Below, piece by piece: positions 22,677 through 32,619 of a stretch of 64,000 nucleotides of DNA. The stretch covers positions 248,001 to 312,000 of the forward strand of contig UWYS01000018.1 in the NCBI GenBank assembly GCA_900291925.1, given 5' to 3'. The position numbers and the translations under genes are program-made. The DNA is from Thecaphora thlaspeos. Its lineage: Eukaryota > Basidiomycota > Ustilaginomycetes > Urocystidales > Glomosporiaceae. Below the pieces are notes generated by a model. That model ran no database searches. It was not told the origin of the DNA and saw only the letters and a list, made by a program, of their open reading frames with translations. The number at the start of each line of letters is the position of its first letter. Within the stretch, counting starts at the first letter, position 1.

Positions 22677-24129
22677 CCTTGAGCACCGAGGACGAACCCG
22701 AGGGCGAAGCCATCACATGGCTCGCCGGACAAGGGCTCGACAGATGGGCATCGCCGCGCAGCTCTCCGCGGCCGCACGTCGACGAGGACGGAGAGGACGA
22801 TGGGGCCATCTGCGACGCCGATGCCGACGCCGACGCTGCTACGTTCCTGATCCGCTTGAGCTTGAGCTTGTGCTGCACCTCTGCAAGCTTCCTCTTCAGC
22901 GCCTCGACCTCTCTCGCCTCTTCGCTCTTCTTTTCCAACTTCATCCGGGCCTTTTTCACCTCGTTCTGCAGGAAGCGCAGCTGGTCGGCCAGGTGGTTGT
23001 TCTTGTGCACCGTCGCGTCGCGCTCCCTCGACGCCTCCCTCTCCCTCTCGGCGGAGCGCGCCACGGCTTCGTCGGCCTCCTTTGACTTCTCCTGCAGCGT
23101 CTGCTCCATGGCGCGCAGCTTTTGCGCAGTCTCGAGCTTGTCGCGCCGCCGTAGCGCCTCGATCTCGCGCCGCTCCGCCTCGAGCGCATCCGAGCGGACG
23201 TCGAGCTCGGCTTCGCGCGCATGCTGTGCCTTTGTCTCCTCAAACGCCTTGAGGATGACGGCCTCGAGTGACTGGCGCTCCTTTTGCAGATCGGCATCGC
23301 GCGTGTCGGCCGCGGCCAGGCGCTCTGCGGCTTGGTGCTTCTGCTGGCGGATGAGGCGCTCCTTTGCCCTGAGACGCTTCTCGCTCTCCTTGAGCGACGT
23401 CTCGGCGGAGAGATAGGCGGCGCGCTGTTCGTCGAGCTGCTTTACGGCCGCTTCGAGCGCGGTGAACGAGGCCTGTGTGGTGGGGGCAGGGCGGACATGG
23501 GACAAGGGGACGCGCGCGTATCTGGATCGTGGTCAGCGAGCGCGGTTGTCGTGCCGTGGCCAAGCTGTCTCGCAGGCAGCACTGTGCACCGCACTCACGT
23601 CGAGGTCCTGCTGCCCGCTGCGGGTGAGCGTCTGCGCGTCGGTGAGATCTGCGATGAGCTTCTTGATGTGGCAGCCCGACCTGGTGACTGCCTCTACGCG
23701 TACGCCGTGAACCGCCATGACCCAGTGCTGCATGTGCTGCCTGAGGTCCAGCAGCGATCCCAACAGCTTCTCCGCCGCTTGATGGTCGTTGATGGTCGTC
23801 TGGCGCCTCAGCGTCTCCACTTGGTCGTGTCCTTCCGCTGGCGGCTCTGTCGGCTGCAGGATGCGCGGGTCGATCTCGACATGCTGATGGGCGAGGTAGG
23901 TGTCTAGGTCTCGGCTCTCCTGCGGGTATAGCTTGACGATACGGTCAAGTGGTGTTGTGGTTTTGCAGAGTGCACAGCTGTGATCGTTGTTCTTGCGCGA
24001 ACGTGCGGATGTGATGTACCACTGTTCGAGGCAGGAGAGGTGGTAGAGGTGTCCACAAGAGAGCGCTGCGGGTCGCTGGTCGTCGCTGGAATCTTGGAAG
24101 AAGCCGTCGAGACAGATGGCGCAGCCCAT
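22075..24129 (-). CDS. RING-H2 coiled-coil E3 ubiquitin ligase, TRAIP-like
   Basis: Two exons, 24129-23599 and 23472-22075, in phase 0, give 642 aa. The N-terminus is a RING-H2 finger with ligands C3, C6, C25, H27, H30, C33, C52 and C55 (MGCAICLDGFF...LSCGHLYHLSCLEQWY...CALC). A long heptad-like coiled coil follows (about residues 178-360, rich in Glu, Arg, Lys and Ala). A low-complexity tail includes a polyglutamine run encoded by CAG at 22636-22671. RING plus coiled coil is the architecture of TRAIP, an E3 acting on stalled replisomes and DNA-protein crosslinks; that assignment is from architecture only. GGKVIDLCTSSPSEE near the C-terminus matches a SUMO-interacting motif with an acidic/Ser flank, and the protein ends in PKRKRR, a likely nuclear signal. 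It shares a roughly 555-bp divergent promoter with the Rpp40-like gene. Confidence 0.75.
22636..22671. repeat. CTG/CAG trinucleotide repeat coding polyglutamine
   Basis: About eleven to twelve CTG triplets on the plus strand, read as Gln codons in the minus-strand RING protein. Confidence 0.9.
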
Positions 24130-24684
24130 GGCGGGCGTGCGGTGGCGATGGCAGTCGCCGGTGATCTCTGGGCTATGCTAGGGTAGGGCGTGTTGGAACG
24201 AAGGAAGTCGAGCGAGGAGAGCGCGGCTAACGGTCTGTGATGGCGAGCGTGAGGGGTGATGGTGGCGGGGAGGCGAGAGTCGTGTGCTGGACCGAGGGAA
24301 CGGAGCAGAGTGGCGGCGAGAGGATTGCGATGGTCGAGGTGGAAAGGTCGAGGTGGAAAGGGCGAGGTGGAAGGGTGTGTGTGTGTGTACGTGTCGCGTT
24401 TCCTTTCGCGTCGAAAGAGGCGTGTCTGTGTGGAGCAGGCGGCAGGGTGCGAGCCTCGCGCTGCGCCCCAATACAGAGAGCGCGGCGGCGCGTGTGGAGG
24501 TGATCGAAAGGTGCAGTTCCCACCTTTGGCTTTCCCCTTTTTCTTCCCGTTGAACGTTCCTCGAATGCTGTGCCTCTTTGCTCGCCCTTTCCCCCGTCCA
24601 TCCCGTCCTCGATCCACTACCTCTTGTACTACGGCGCAACGCGCACCGACCCACGCATACCACCCCGAAGACGACGCCACGCAC
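24130..24684. other. Divergent promoter region between the RING E3 and the Rpp40-like gene
   Basis: No gene is supported. It contains repeated AGGTGGAAAGG-like purine blocks near 24338-24370 and a GT run at about 24375-24388. Confidence 0.5.
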
Positions 24685-26819
24685 ATGCTGGCAAGGAAGA
24701 GCACGCACAAGCGCAAGCGTAGCTCTGCCAGGGCCGACACTGCCAGGGCCGCCCCTTCGACCCGCTACGTCGCCAACCTCTTCCCGCAGCACACTGACAC
24801 CGACGTCCCAGCGCCGATCGACAAGCCCAAGCAGCCCCCCCGTGCCCATCCGAGCTTCATCAAGCTCATCGACCAGCATCCATTCAACCACTCGGTGCGT
24901 CTGCACGCTGCCATCTCTCGAGCGCCAAGCGGCATCCATCCGCCTTGGTAACCGACACCTAGCTAACGGGCCGCTCTTCGCCATTCCTCCTCTCCCCTAT
25001 TCCTCCCCGCAGCTCGAGCTGATCCTTCCCTTCCAGCCAGCCACTACAGACGATGACCAAGATACCACCGACGACCGCGCCCTTCCCTCGTCCGTCCAAG
25101 AACTCGTCACCACTCTCCGCTCACTCTCATTCTCCTCGCTCTCCTCTTCCTACCTCGCACGCGTCCCACTCATCCTCTTCCTCGACCCCCTCTTCGTGAC
25201 CGCCTACATACGCTGCGGCCACCTAACCTCGCTCTCCCTGGGTCGACTTGACAGCGACGACGTTATCTGTCTCGACGGACAAGGAACGCTCATTCTCTCA
25301 CTCACAAAGGACACCTACCAGACCCTCGGCCTTACCGGTCGACCCAGTCACTTTTCCCGCGGCGCCTCCGGAAGGGCGGGGGACAGACGGAGCGGTAAAG
25401 TGACACGCTACATTGTCGAGTTGCCGTTGCTCTCTCCCAGCTTTGTCCCGGGTAAAAAGGGATATCAGCAGGCTTGGAGGTGTTTGAAAAAGTGGGACCA
25501 CGCTAGAGCCGAGAGGAGGCGAGACGAAAAGAGGAAATTGGCTCAGACGCATACGGCAGGGCAGATGTACGCTGCGTCCATGACGACGGCATCTAGCTCG
25601 AGCAGCGTACAGGATGAGGTCCAAGGAGCAGCAAAGGACGCGACGTGGGACGTCCTCTTTTCCTGGACGCCCAGCGTCGAAGCAGAATCCGAAGCAGAAC
25701 AACAAGGATCGCATCATGGTATACCGACGACGATCAGCTTCCCCACGCACCTCGTCGATTCATCGACTGTCAGCAAGTTTGACAATGAGGGCGAGCTGTC
25801 GCACCGTCTCGACGACGTCTGGCTGCCACGACTTGACGGCGACGTCGCCCAGCAGCAGCAGCAGCAGCGAGGCGACGATGTGGGCATGCTGCGATACGGT
25901 TGGACCGACTCGAAAGGCAAGGCGAGACAAAACCACCCTTCCGACCACGTCGACCGCGTCGAGTGGCAGGAATGGCAGATACTCCTGCAAGATACTCTCG
26001 AGTGGATCGGCCTAGCTTCGATCGGAGCGGAAGTGTAAGTTGCCCTTTCACTTTCCGTCCCATACCTTCCGCCTCTTTTACCAGCTTTCTCACACACCTT
26101 GCCCCTTTCCTTCCAACCTACACTCACACAGCATAAAGACATACACGCAACCCAGCTCGTACAGCATGTACACCGCCCCTCAACCATCCACCTGCGGATC
26201 GGTGCTGAAACTATCCTGGCGCGGCTTCTTATCCACGCGTCTAATCGGACACGTCGTCTCACACGTTCAACAATTCCTCGACACGTCCGCGACCGAACGC
26301 GGTTGGGCGGCACTTTGCGTCGGTGGATTCAGCGATACGCCCGTTTCTTGGCGAAGCAACGTACCTCTAAGTCAGAAATACGGTCTGCCTTCCAACGTCG
26401 CTTCTGTCGCCATCCCGACGACGATGGCAAGGGAAAATGTCGGCTTCGTTCGTCCATCATCACCATCGGCGTCGAAACGATCAAAGGAAGAAAGAGGAGA
26501 AGAAGAGATGAATCTTGATTCTTCCCCGTCTTCTTCGAAAGAGGAGGAGGAAATTGAAGAATCAGACTCTTCTCTAGACCTCAACGCCACCTCGACGAGC
26601 GGTAGAGCAGAAAGGAAGAAACGAGCGAGAAAAGTCAAAAGACGTGGTCACGTTCGCAAGGGAGAGGTGGAACAGGGTTTCCAACGTGCCGGGCAAGAGG
26701 GATGGATTGGTCTTTGTTTCGCCAAGTCCAAACGGCAAGAGGAGGAGAATGCGGGGCAAAGAGATGAGGGAGCAAGGTGGATCGTCGTGGAGAGGCTGGA
26801 ACGTGATTTGAGGAGTTGA
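24685..26819 (+). CDS. RNase P/MRP subunit, Rpp40-like
   Basis: Three exons, 24685-24894, 25013-26034 and 26132-26819, give 639 aa in phase. The central part resembles the Rpp40 family: LARVPLILFLDPLFVTAYIRCG, GTLILSLTKDTYQTLGLTG (like the D.TK..YE.LG.EG signature), RYIVELPLLSPSFVPGKKGY, a later LEWIGLASIGAEV, and VLKLSWRGFLSTRLI (like RWRGFL). Rpp40 is a protein subunit of nuclear RNase P, which matures the 5' ends of tRNAs. The C-terminal 150 residues are Ser/Glu-rich with a basic block RKKRARKVKRR, probably nuclear/nucleolar targeting. The ATG chosen is the first in frame after the divergent promoter. The assignment rests on recognised motifs, not a search. Confidence 0.65.
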
Positions 26820-26901
26820 ATGCTGCGGGAACGTCACAATGGAAGCAAGACGGTTCGTCGATGTATATGTCCAGTGGCATCAGGTCGAAAACGAGGACGA
26901 G

Positions 26902-28047
26902 TCAAGGGAGGCAGTGTCTCGCCTTGAACGACACCACAGCCTCCTTTGTCGAATTCTGATCTTGCGACGATTCCGTCACTTGGACTTGGAAGCGCAGTTG
27001 ACCCCTCGCACCGTCGGCGTCGTCGTCGTCGTTGCGGGCGACGGACGCAGTGGAAGCGTGTGCGACAGACCCTCTGAGGCACCTTTCGAGTATCGTCCGT
27101 GCGGCTTCGCAGTAGGGGTCCGCCTCATCGACGGCCCCTGCGCGAGCACCGATAAGTACATCGTACACTTTGGAGAAGTCTGACATGGTTTGCGCATCAG
27201 AGTGGCGCAGCGCGTAAGGCCGAGCGACGAGGTCGGCATCCAAGTGGAGAGCAGATATCGTCGCTTTCCTGTCACAGCGCAGTGAGACGGCGAAGTGACG
27301 CGTCGAAATGACGAGTTGCGTGCAATCCTCGAGATGCTCGAAACGCTGTCGGTCGAGCGTGTCTCTGAGCTCCAGAGGTTCCTCGGACGATCGCAGTCGG
27401 AGCGTCTTGAGATGTGCGTACCATACTTGATGCTGAACGTCACGAAAGGGCTCACGTCGAGAGGGTAGGTGCACGGTCAGACTCTCGACCTTGGAATGAG
27501 AGGGGAGGTGCTGGATCAGCTCGCTCTCAAGCTCGCCCACTTCGATCTCTCTGGCCTCGGTGAGGTGTTGAAGAATATCGACAATGTGGTTCTCATCTAG
27601 ACCGCCCATCCACATGTCGCAACGCAACAGCAATGCGCGCACCATTCGAGCCAGATCCGGCGCCTCTCGTAGGGTTCGTGAGAACTTCTTGATGGGTTCG
27701 CTAGAGGTGAGGATGACGTGCGAGTAGAGCGTAGGTAGGAACCAAGATCGATGGTGCGAGGAGAGGACGAGGAGGTGCGTTGCGATGGAGCGAGGCGAAG
27801 AGTCGTGGGCAAGGTGTAGCAGTATGAGGTCGATCAGCTCTGGTGGAAGGTGTGACCAGATGCTGTCGCGTTCCGAGGAAGAGGGATGGGAGGGCGGCGT
27901 GTCGACGACAGTGGTGTCAGAGACCGAGGACGAGGACGAGGACGAGGTAAAGGTGGGCCGAGGCGAGTTCGGGCAGGTGGAGCCCATCATGGCGTCCATC
28001 TTTGCCTGGAGGTCGAGCGAGCCGGGCTGGGGACGTACTGGCCACAT
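26902..28047 (-). CDS. F-box-like protein of unknown target
   Basis: Single exon of 381 aa from the ATG at 28047. The frame stays open for about 109 more codons upstream, but that part is low-complexity and looks like 5' leader. Near the start, IWSHLPPELIDLILLHLAH.. is an F-box-like helix pair, followed by HHRSWFLPTLYSHVILTS, a pattern common in fungal F-box proteins. The remainder alternates Leu-rich strands and helices (LKTLRLRSSEEPLEL, VESLTVHLPS), possibly a degenerate leucine-rich repeat fold. F-box proteins recruit substrates to SCF ubiquitin ligases; no substrate can be inferred here. It converges with the Rpp40-like gene (82 bp apart) and diverges from SYS1. Confidence 0.6.
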   Translation of the reverse strand: MWPVRPQPGSLDLQAKMDAMMGSTCPNSPRPTFTSSSSSSSVSDTTVVDTPPSHPSSSERDSIWSHLPPELIDLILLHLAHDSSPRSIATHLLVLSSHHRSWFLPTLYSHVILTSSEPIKKFSRTLREAPDLARMVRALLLRCDMWMGGLDENHIVDILQHLTEAREIEVGELESELIQHLPSHSKVESLTVHLPSRREPFRDVQHQVWYAHLKTLRLRSSEEPLELRDTLDRQRFEHLEDCTQLVISTRHFAVSLRCDRKATISALHLDADLVARPYALRHSDAQTMSDFSKVYDVLIGARAGAVDEADPYCEAARTILERCLRGSVAHASTASVARNDDDDADGARGQLRFQVQVTESSQDQNSTKEAVVSFKARHCLP

Positions 28048-28412
28048 GGCGAGCAGCGACAGCGACGAGGCGAGGGAGAGACAGGCATGAAAGCGGGCGG
28101 GAGCGAGACGAGCAAAAGGAGCGAAGAGGCAGGCGTTGATGGAGAGGGAGAGGAGAAGGGAGGAGGCGAGAGGAGACGAGAGGAGCGTGAGCAGGGCTAA
28201 AGGCAGGCAGGCGCGCAAGGTGGAGGGAGGAGGCAACGGCGCACAGACCCCCCCTACAGGCAAGCGCTCAGCGGACCCTTTTTTGTTGCTGCTCCGCCAC
28301 TTCCTTTCCCTCTGACCACCCCTCGCTCGCATCGCCACCAGCCAACAACACCACCGCCACACAACGCAACCCACGCAACCTCAACACCCACACATACGTC
28401 TTTGTAGCCACG
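28048..28412. other. Divergent promoter between the F-box-like gene and SYS1
   Basis: About 365 bp, GA/CT-asymmetric, with no gene. The minus-strand frame reads through the left part without ATG support. Confidence 0.5.
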
Positions 28413-29366
28413 ATGAAAGAAGCCTTTTCCATGCCCATCCAGGGTTTCGACGCCATACGCATCGTTTCACAGGTCCGTCGCCCCTCTCCTCCCCTCCCGC
28501 TCCGCCCTCTTCTTACCAACCAATTCGCTCATTCTCACTCTTCTCCTCCTCGAACTACACAGATCCTCTCGCTACAAGCACTACACTACCTCGGCCTCTG
28601 CATCCTCGTTCCACCTCTACTCTCGCTCTTCTCCTCTCCCACCTCGCTTACATTCGCCGGGGGACCCACTCAGGTCGGTCTGATCATCGACTGGCGAGAG
28701 ATGGCACGCCCTTCCTCCCTCCTCTCCACCAATGACGCTGCTCAGGTAGATTGGAACGCGATCTACACCGAAGACGCTCAAAAACTCGATATCTCGACGC
28801 GAGATGGCGCATGGACGCCATCAAAGGGCGAACGAGCGAGGATGTCGGATGGGGCAAGGAGTTGGTGTATTGTCTTTGCGTGGTGTCTCACGGGCTTCTT
28901 CGAGTACGTTCCATGCTCCCTTCCCTCTTCATTCGATATCTTTTCGTCGTCTTCCTAACCGAACGACTCTCCCTCCTCTCCTCTCCTCTCCTCTCCTCTC
29001 CTCTCTCTCCCATTCTTCCACAGCATAATCTCCCTCGTCCTGCTAGTGCGTCGACCAACGCACATCCTAGACCACACATTGACACTCTACCTACTCCATC
29101 TTCTCTTCACCACCTACTACGCATCATCGCTCCCCACCTCTCTATTCTGGTGGACCTTTATGGTCCTGCACGCCGGTATCGTCGTAGTCTGGTCGGAACA
29201 GTGGGCAGTCAAGCGTGAACTGGGTCGCAGCATTCCCAGTTCCAACCTCGTCGGAACAGGCGCAGCATCATCTCAAGAGACAGAGGTTCTCTTCGATCCA
29301 AGAAAGGAAGAGGAGATGCTAGCTCATCCAGAGACAGATATCGTAGAGTTGAAGAGACTCGACTGA
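28413..29366 (+). CDS. SYS1: SYS1 Golgi integral membrane protein
   Basis: Three exons, 28413-28472, 28563-28903 and 29024-29366, give 247 aa in phase. The start MKEAFSMPIQGFDAIRIVSQILSLQALHYL follows the family pattern FDP..I..Q...LQ..YY, and LIIDWREM aligns with the luminal DxxE segment. Four hydrophobic segments are visible: ALHYLGLCILVPPLLSLFS, SWCIVFAWCLTGFF, IISLVLLV and the H..LTLYLLHLLFTTYYAS / FWWTFMVLHAGIVVVW pair. SYS1 is a multispanning trans-Golgi protein that recruits the ARL3/ARFRP1 GTPase. A CT-rich tract in the second intron (about 28971-29010) precedes the acceptor. Confidence 0.9.
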
Positions 29367-29805
29367 ATGCACCACCGAATCTAAAGCTTAAACCCTGCAC
29401 AGACACAGAATGCGTGTGCGCCCACGCGCGAGAGAAAGAGAGAGAGGGAGAAAAGAGAGAGGATCGAGATGTCCCAGCAATCTGATGAATTTGGTATCGA
29501 GCCGACAACTGTAATGGTGGCTTGGGCTTGGGCTTTGCGTTGCTTGCTTGATGGACTGACTAGACGATGGCGACAGATCAGGGACAGATAAAAGGGCACG
29601 TACGCGGATAGATACAGGGCGAGAAGGCGAGCTGAAGCAAGAGGGGACAAGTGCGTGGTGTCTCACGGCGTTGATAGGCAAACAGGCGATATCTCAAGCC
29701 AGGTCCGGCTCGGTCGGAAAGGGGGCCCGAGATGGTGCAACTGTCTATCTAGTGAGGAGAGGCAAAGACGATGGAGCGCAGCTACGACGATCGTGACGAC
29801 CTGTT
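29367..29805. other. Convergent intergenic region after SYS1
   Basis: Holds the 3' ends of SYS1 and the membrane protein gene, plus a GA-rich stretch near 29428-29462. No gene seen. Confidence 0.5.
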
Positions 29806-32619
29806 TCACTCGACGTCAGGCGCAGATGGTGCAGACGGTGCAGACGGTGCAGATGTTGCTGACGGCGCATCGTTAGCCATAGACGACGATTGCGACGGCA
29901 AAGCATCGGACCCTGTATCCTGAGCATCGTCGTCGCCATCGTCGAGGGAAGGCGCGGAAGGTGCCGCCAGCAGGGGCTGCGACGAGTCGGTGCGGTTGTA
30001 GACCGGCAGGCTCTCAAACATCGGCGCCGATGCGCCTCCTCCAGCTGCCGATGCTGCCGCCGCTGCTCGGTAAGGCGTCGCTGCGCCATTGCCGCCAGAT
30101 ACGTCACCGGCCAGGTCTGCCGGCGTAGAGGCGATGTACTGCGCCAGCTCCTCTTCGGCCTCTCGCTGCTTAGCCGACTTGCCCTCGACCGGCTGCTTGC
30201 CCTTGGTCCTAGCGCGCGAAGTCGCCGGCGCAGACGTCGCGCTCTGGTCGCCATCTCCGCTTCGATCAGCCCATAGCGACAACAACGATCGCGAACCGGC
30301 AGAGCGCGAGCCGAGCGGGGTGCCCGGTAGGAGAGAAGGCGGCTCCGACGGGTTCGGCGGTCCTTCGAGGCGATAGGGCTGGTCAAACGGCGAAAATGCG
30401 GGATCGATCGGCCTCGGTGGCGCTGGGAGCAGTCCAAGCCCGACCTTGACCTTGCCCTTGCCTGTCGGCGTCATCGGAGGCGAAGCAGCGCGCAACCCTG
30501 CTGCCGACGCGCTGCCTTCTTCTTGACTGCCACCGACGACTTCGAAACCGTCGTGGTCGATGTTGAACTCGGGCGCCGAGGGCGCAGAGGTTCCAGCTTC
30601 AGCCGTCGCAACACCGTTCGATGAAGCGTAGGCCGGTGCGGACCCTTCGTCGCCGTGCTGCGTCATTTGGCCACTTGCTGCTCCCGGGACGCTTGCGGCG
30701 GCGTACAGGGCGCCCAGTGTCTCCTTGTCGTCGACCGCGACGTGGACTGTGTCGCGGTTGGTGGAGACGCCGGTCGTCGATGACGTCGTGGGGCCTACAT
30801 CGGCCACGTCGCCCTCATCCTCCAGACCGCGCAGCACGATGCCGAGCACCTCAGGCGGAATGTCATGGTCGCGCTTCTGATCGCCACGGGCGAGTGCAAA
30901 CGCTGCGGCAGCAGACGACGACGCTGGTCCCACGCCGCTGCTATTGAGCGCTGCGGACTCTTGCGAACTGCTGGTCTCTGCGCCAGCCCCCGATCCGGAC
31001 CCGGAAGGGATGTAGGCCGGTGGAAGCTGCTGGGCGCGCTCGTCGTCGGCGGCCGCCTCGGCTTCCTCGACTGCTTCAAAATCGTCGTGATCCAGCGTGC
31101 GGCCCCGCACCGTAGGCGACAGTCCGGCCCACGCCGAGTCCGTGCTGCTCGGACGCGGCCCATCGCGCTGGGCCAACGCATCGTGTGGCGTCGGCGTCGG
31201 AGGAGGGCGCAGCGACTGGCTATCTGGGTCTTCGCGACGACCTGCCGAGGCCGAAGACGTGGAGTACGCCTCGCCAGTGGCGTTCATTGCAGCTGTGGCG
31301 CCGGCAAAGACGTCCTCGTGCGATCCGGCGGAGCGTGTCTCACCGCTAGGGCTGTTGCCGACGTCGTCGTAGGTGACCACGACGCGGTCCGTGGCCGAAG
31401 GGTCGCCCAGCGTCGGCCTGCGGTTGCTGCGACTCGATCGGACTGAGATGGTGTCGCTGCCTGTGAACGTTTCCCTGCTGTCGCCCGTCTTCTTGATCGG
31501 GACGCGGGCCCATCGTGTCGCCAGGTGGCGGCCGCCTCGTCGGACCGCGCTCGAGGAGCCGCTGGACGGCTCGCGGTCTATGGAGAGGCATCCGTCAGCC
31601 GATGTTGCTGCTTCCGCCTTCTCCTTCGACCTGCCCAGCCCGAACGCCTTCTGGACATTGTTCTGCTTCTTTTTCTTCTTTCCGGTCTCCTCTTCGTCCT
31701 TCTCTTGGTCGCCGCTCGAGCCATCAATGGCGAGCCCTGCCTGCATCCGCTCGCTCCGCATCCACTCAAACTGGGCCTCGTCCGTCTCCTCGAGCAGGTC
31801 GTCGTCCTTGCGGTCGCGCAAGAAGACGGCGGCGCCGATGAAGAGAACGATGAAGATGGCGAGGAAGATCGACGTGATGATAATAGCCTTTGACTGGAAC
31901 CACACGCTCCTCTCAGGCCTCGACCACGACGACGCGATGCTCGAAGGGTACGACGACGGCAGCTGATAGCCCGCGGTGGCCCGCCTGACGACTTGATGCG
32001 CTGGCGTGGGGTCGCCGTCAGAGGATGTCGGTGGATGATGTGACGCCGCCGCTGCTGCTGCCAGCCCTTCCGTGGATGACCACCCCTCGACATCTGGTGG
32101 CAGTTTCGGCGGCAGAGCATCATCAACATCGTCGAGTGAGGAGACGCTGTTGGAAGCCGATCGCTCCTGTGCCATCCGGGATCGCATGCCCGGCTGGTCC
32201 GTCATTGGCCCCGTTCCGAAGACTTTCTGCCGCTGCGACCGGGAGGTCGCGCCCGAGTCGTCTGCGGGCACGGGCACGAAGAGCTTGCGAGGACGGTCGC
32301 TGGCTGTTTCCGACCGATGTATCGTTTCAAAGACGTTGGAGGTATACGAAGACATGCCATCGGCGCTGTGGAAGGTCGACGTTGTGTCATCCGAAGGGCC
32401 GGATCGATCCCGCTGCTTGCCCTTCCCTTTGCACCCTGCGTCAAGGCCGGGACGAGACATTATGGGCTGATGAGGCGCCGCAGAGACCGCAGAGAGGAAT
32501 GCCGGGGAAGCTACGAGCACCGACGAGATCAGGACCGAGGCGGCGGCGGCGGCGGCGGCGGCAGCAGAAGCGTTTCGCCGCTTCGAGCTTGGTCTCGATC
32601 GGCGGGTGAGGTGCGCCAT
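29806..32619 (-). CDS. Ser/Ala-rich single-pass membrane protein of unknown function
   Basis: Single exon. I choose the ATG at 32619 (937 aa) over one at 32916 because it is followed by RRSRPSSKRRN, an Ala-rich hydrophobic stretch and VSAAP, which look like a signal sequence with a cleavage site near residue 50. About 230 residues later AIIITSIFLAIFIVLFIGAAVFL is a clear transmembrane helix followed by RDRKDDD, consistent with a type I topology and a roughly 660-residue cytosolic tail. The tail is acidic/Ser-rich, with KKKKKQNNVQK near the membrane and a terminal SAPSAP tandem. No catalytic or family motif was recognised. It could be a plasma-membrane sensor-like or sorting protein; this is only topology. 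Confidence 0.65.
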   Translation of the reverse strand: MAHLTRRSRPSSKRRNASAAAAAAAAASVLISSVLVASPAFLSAVSAAPHQPIMSRPGLDAGCKGKGKQRDRSGPSDDTTSTFHSADGMSSYTSNVFETIHRSETASDRPRKLFVPVPADDSGATSRSQRQKVFGTGPMTDQPGMRSRMAQERSASNSVSSLDDVDDALPPKLPPDVEGWSSTEGLAAAAAASHHPPTSSDGDPTPAHQVVRRATAGYQLPSSYPSSIASSWSRPERSVWFQSKAIIITSIFLAIFIVLFIGAAVFLRDRKDDDLLEETDEAQFEWMRSERMQAGLAIDGSSGDQEKDEEETGKKKKKQNNVQKAFGLGRSKEKAEAATSADGCLSIDREPSSGSSSAVRRGGRHLATRWARVPIKKTGDSRETFTGSDTISVRSSRSNRRPTLGDPSATDRVVVTYDDVGNSPSGETRSAGSHEDVFAGATAAMNATGEAYSTSSASAGRREDPDSQSLRPPPTPTPHDALAQRDGPRPSSTDSAWAGLSPTVRGRTLDHDDFEAVEEAEAAADDERAQQLPPAYIPSGSGSGAGAETSSSQESAALNSSGVGPASSSAAAAFALARGDQKRDHDIPPEVLGIVLRGLEDEGDVADVGPTTSSTTGVSTNRDTVHVAVDDKETLGALYAAASVPGAASGQMTQHGDEGSAPAYASSNGVATAEAGTSAPSAPEFNIDHDGFEVVGGSQEEGSASAAGLRAASPPMTPTGKGKVKVGLGLLPAPPRPIDPAFSPFDQPYRLEGPPNPSEPPSLLPGTPLGSRSAGSRSLLSLWADRSGDGDQSATSAPATSRARTKGKQPVEGKSAKQREAEEELAQYIASTPADLAGDVSGGNGAATPYRAAAAASAAGGGASAPMFESLPVYNRTDSSQPLLAAPSAPSLDDGDDDAQDTGSDALPSQSSSMANDAPSATSAPSAPSAPSAPDVE
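32537..32566. repeat. GGC microsatellite coding polyalanine in the putative signal sequence
   Basis: About eight GGC triplets on the plus strand, read as Ala codons on the minus strand within the hydrophobic core. Confidence 0.8.

Noticed and set aside
23473..23530. Upstream acceptor for exon 2 of the RING E3 (ATCCAG near 23520)
   Set aside because: It shifts the frame relative to exon 1; the acceptor at 23473-23474 keeps phase 0.
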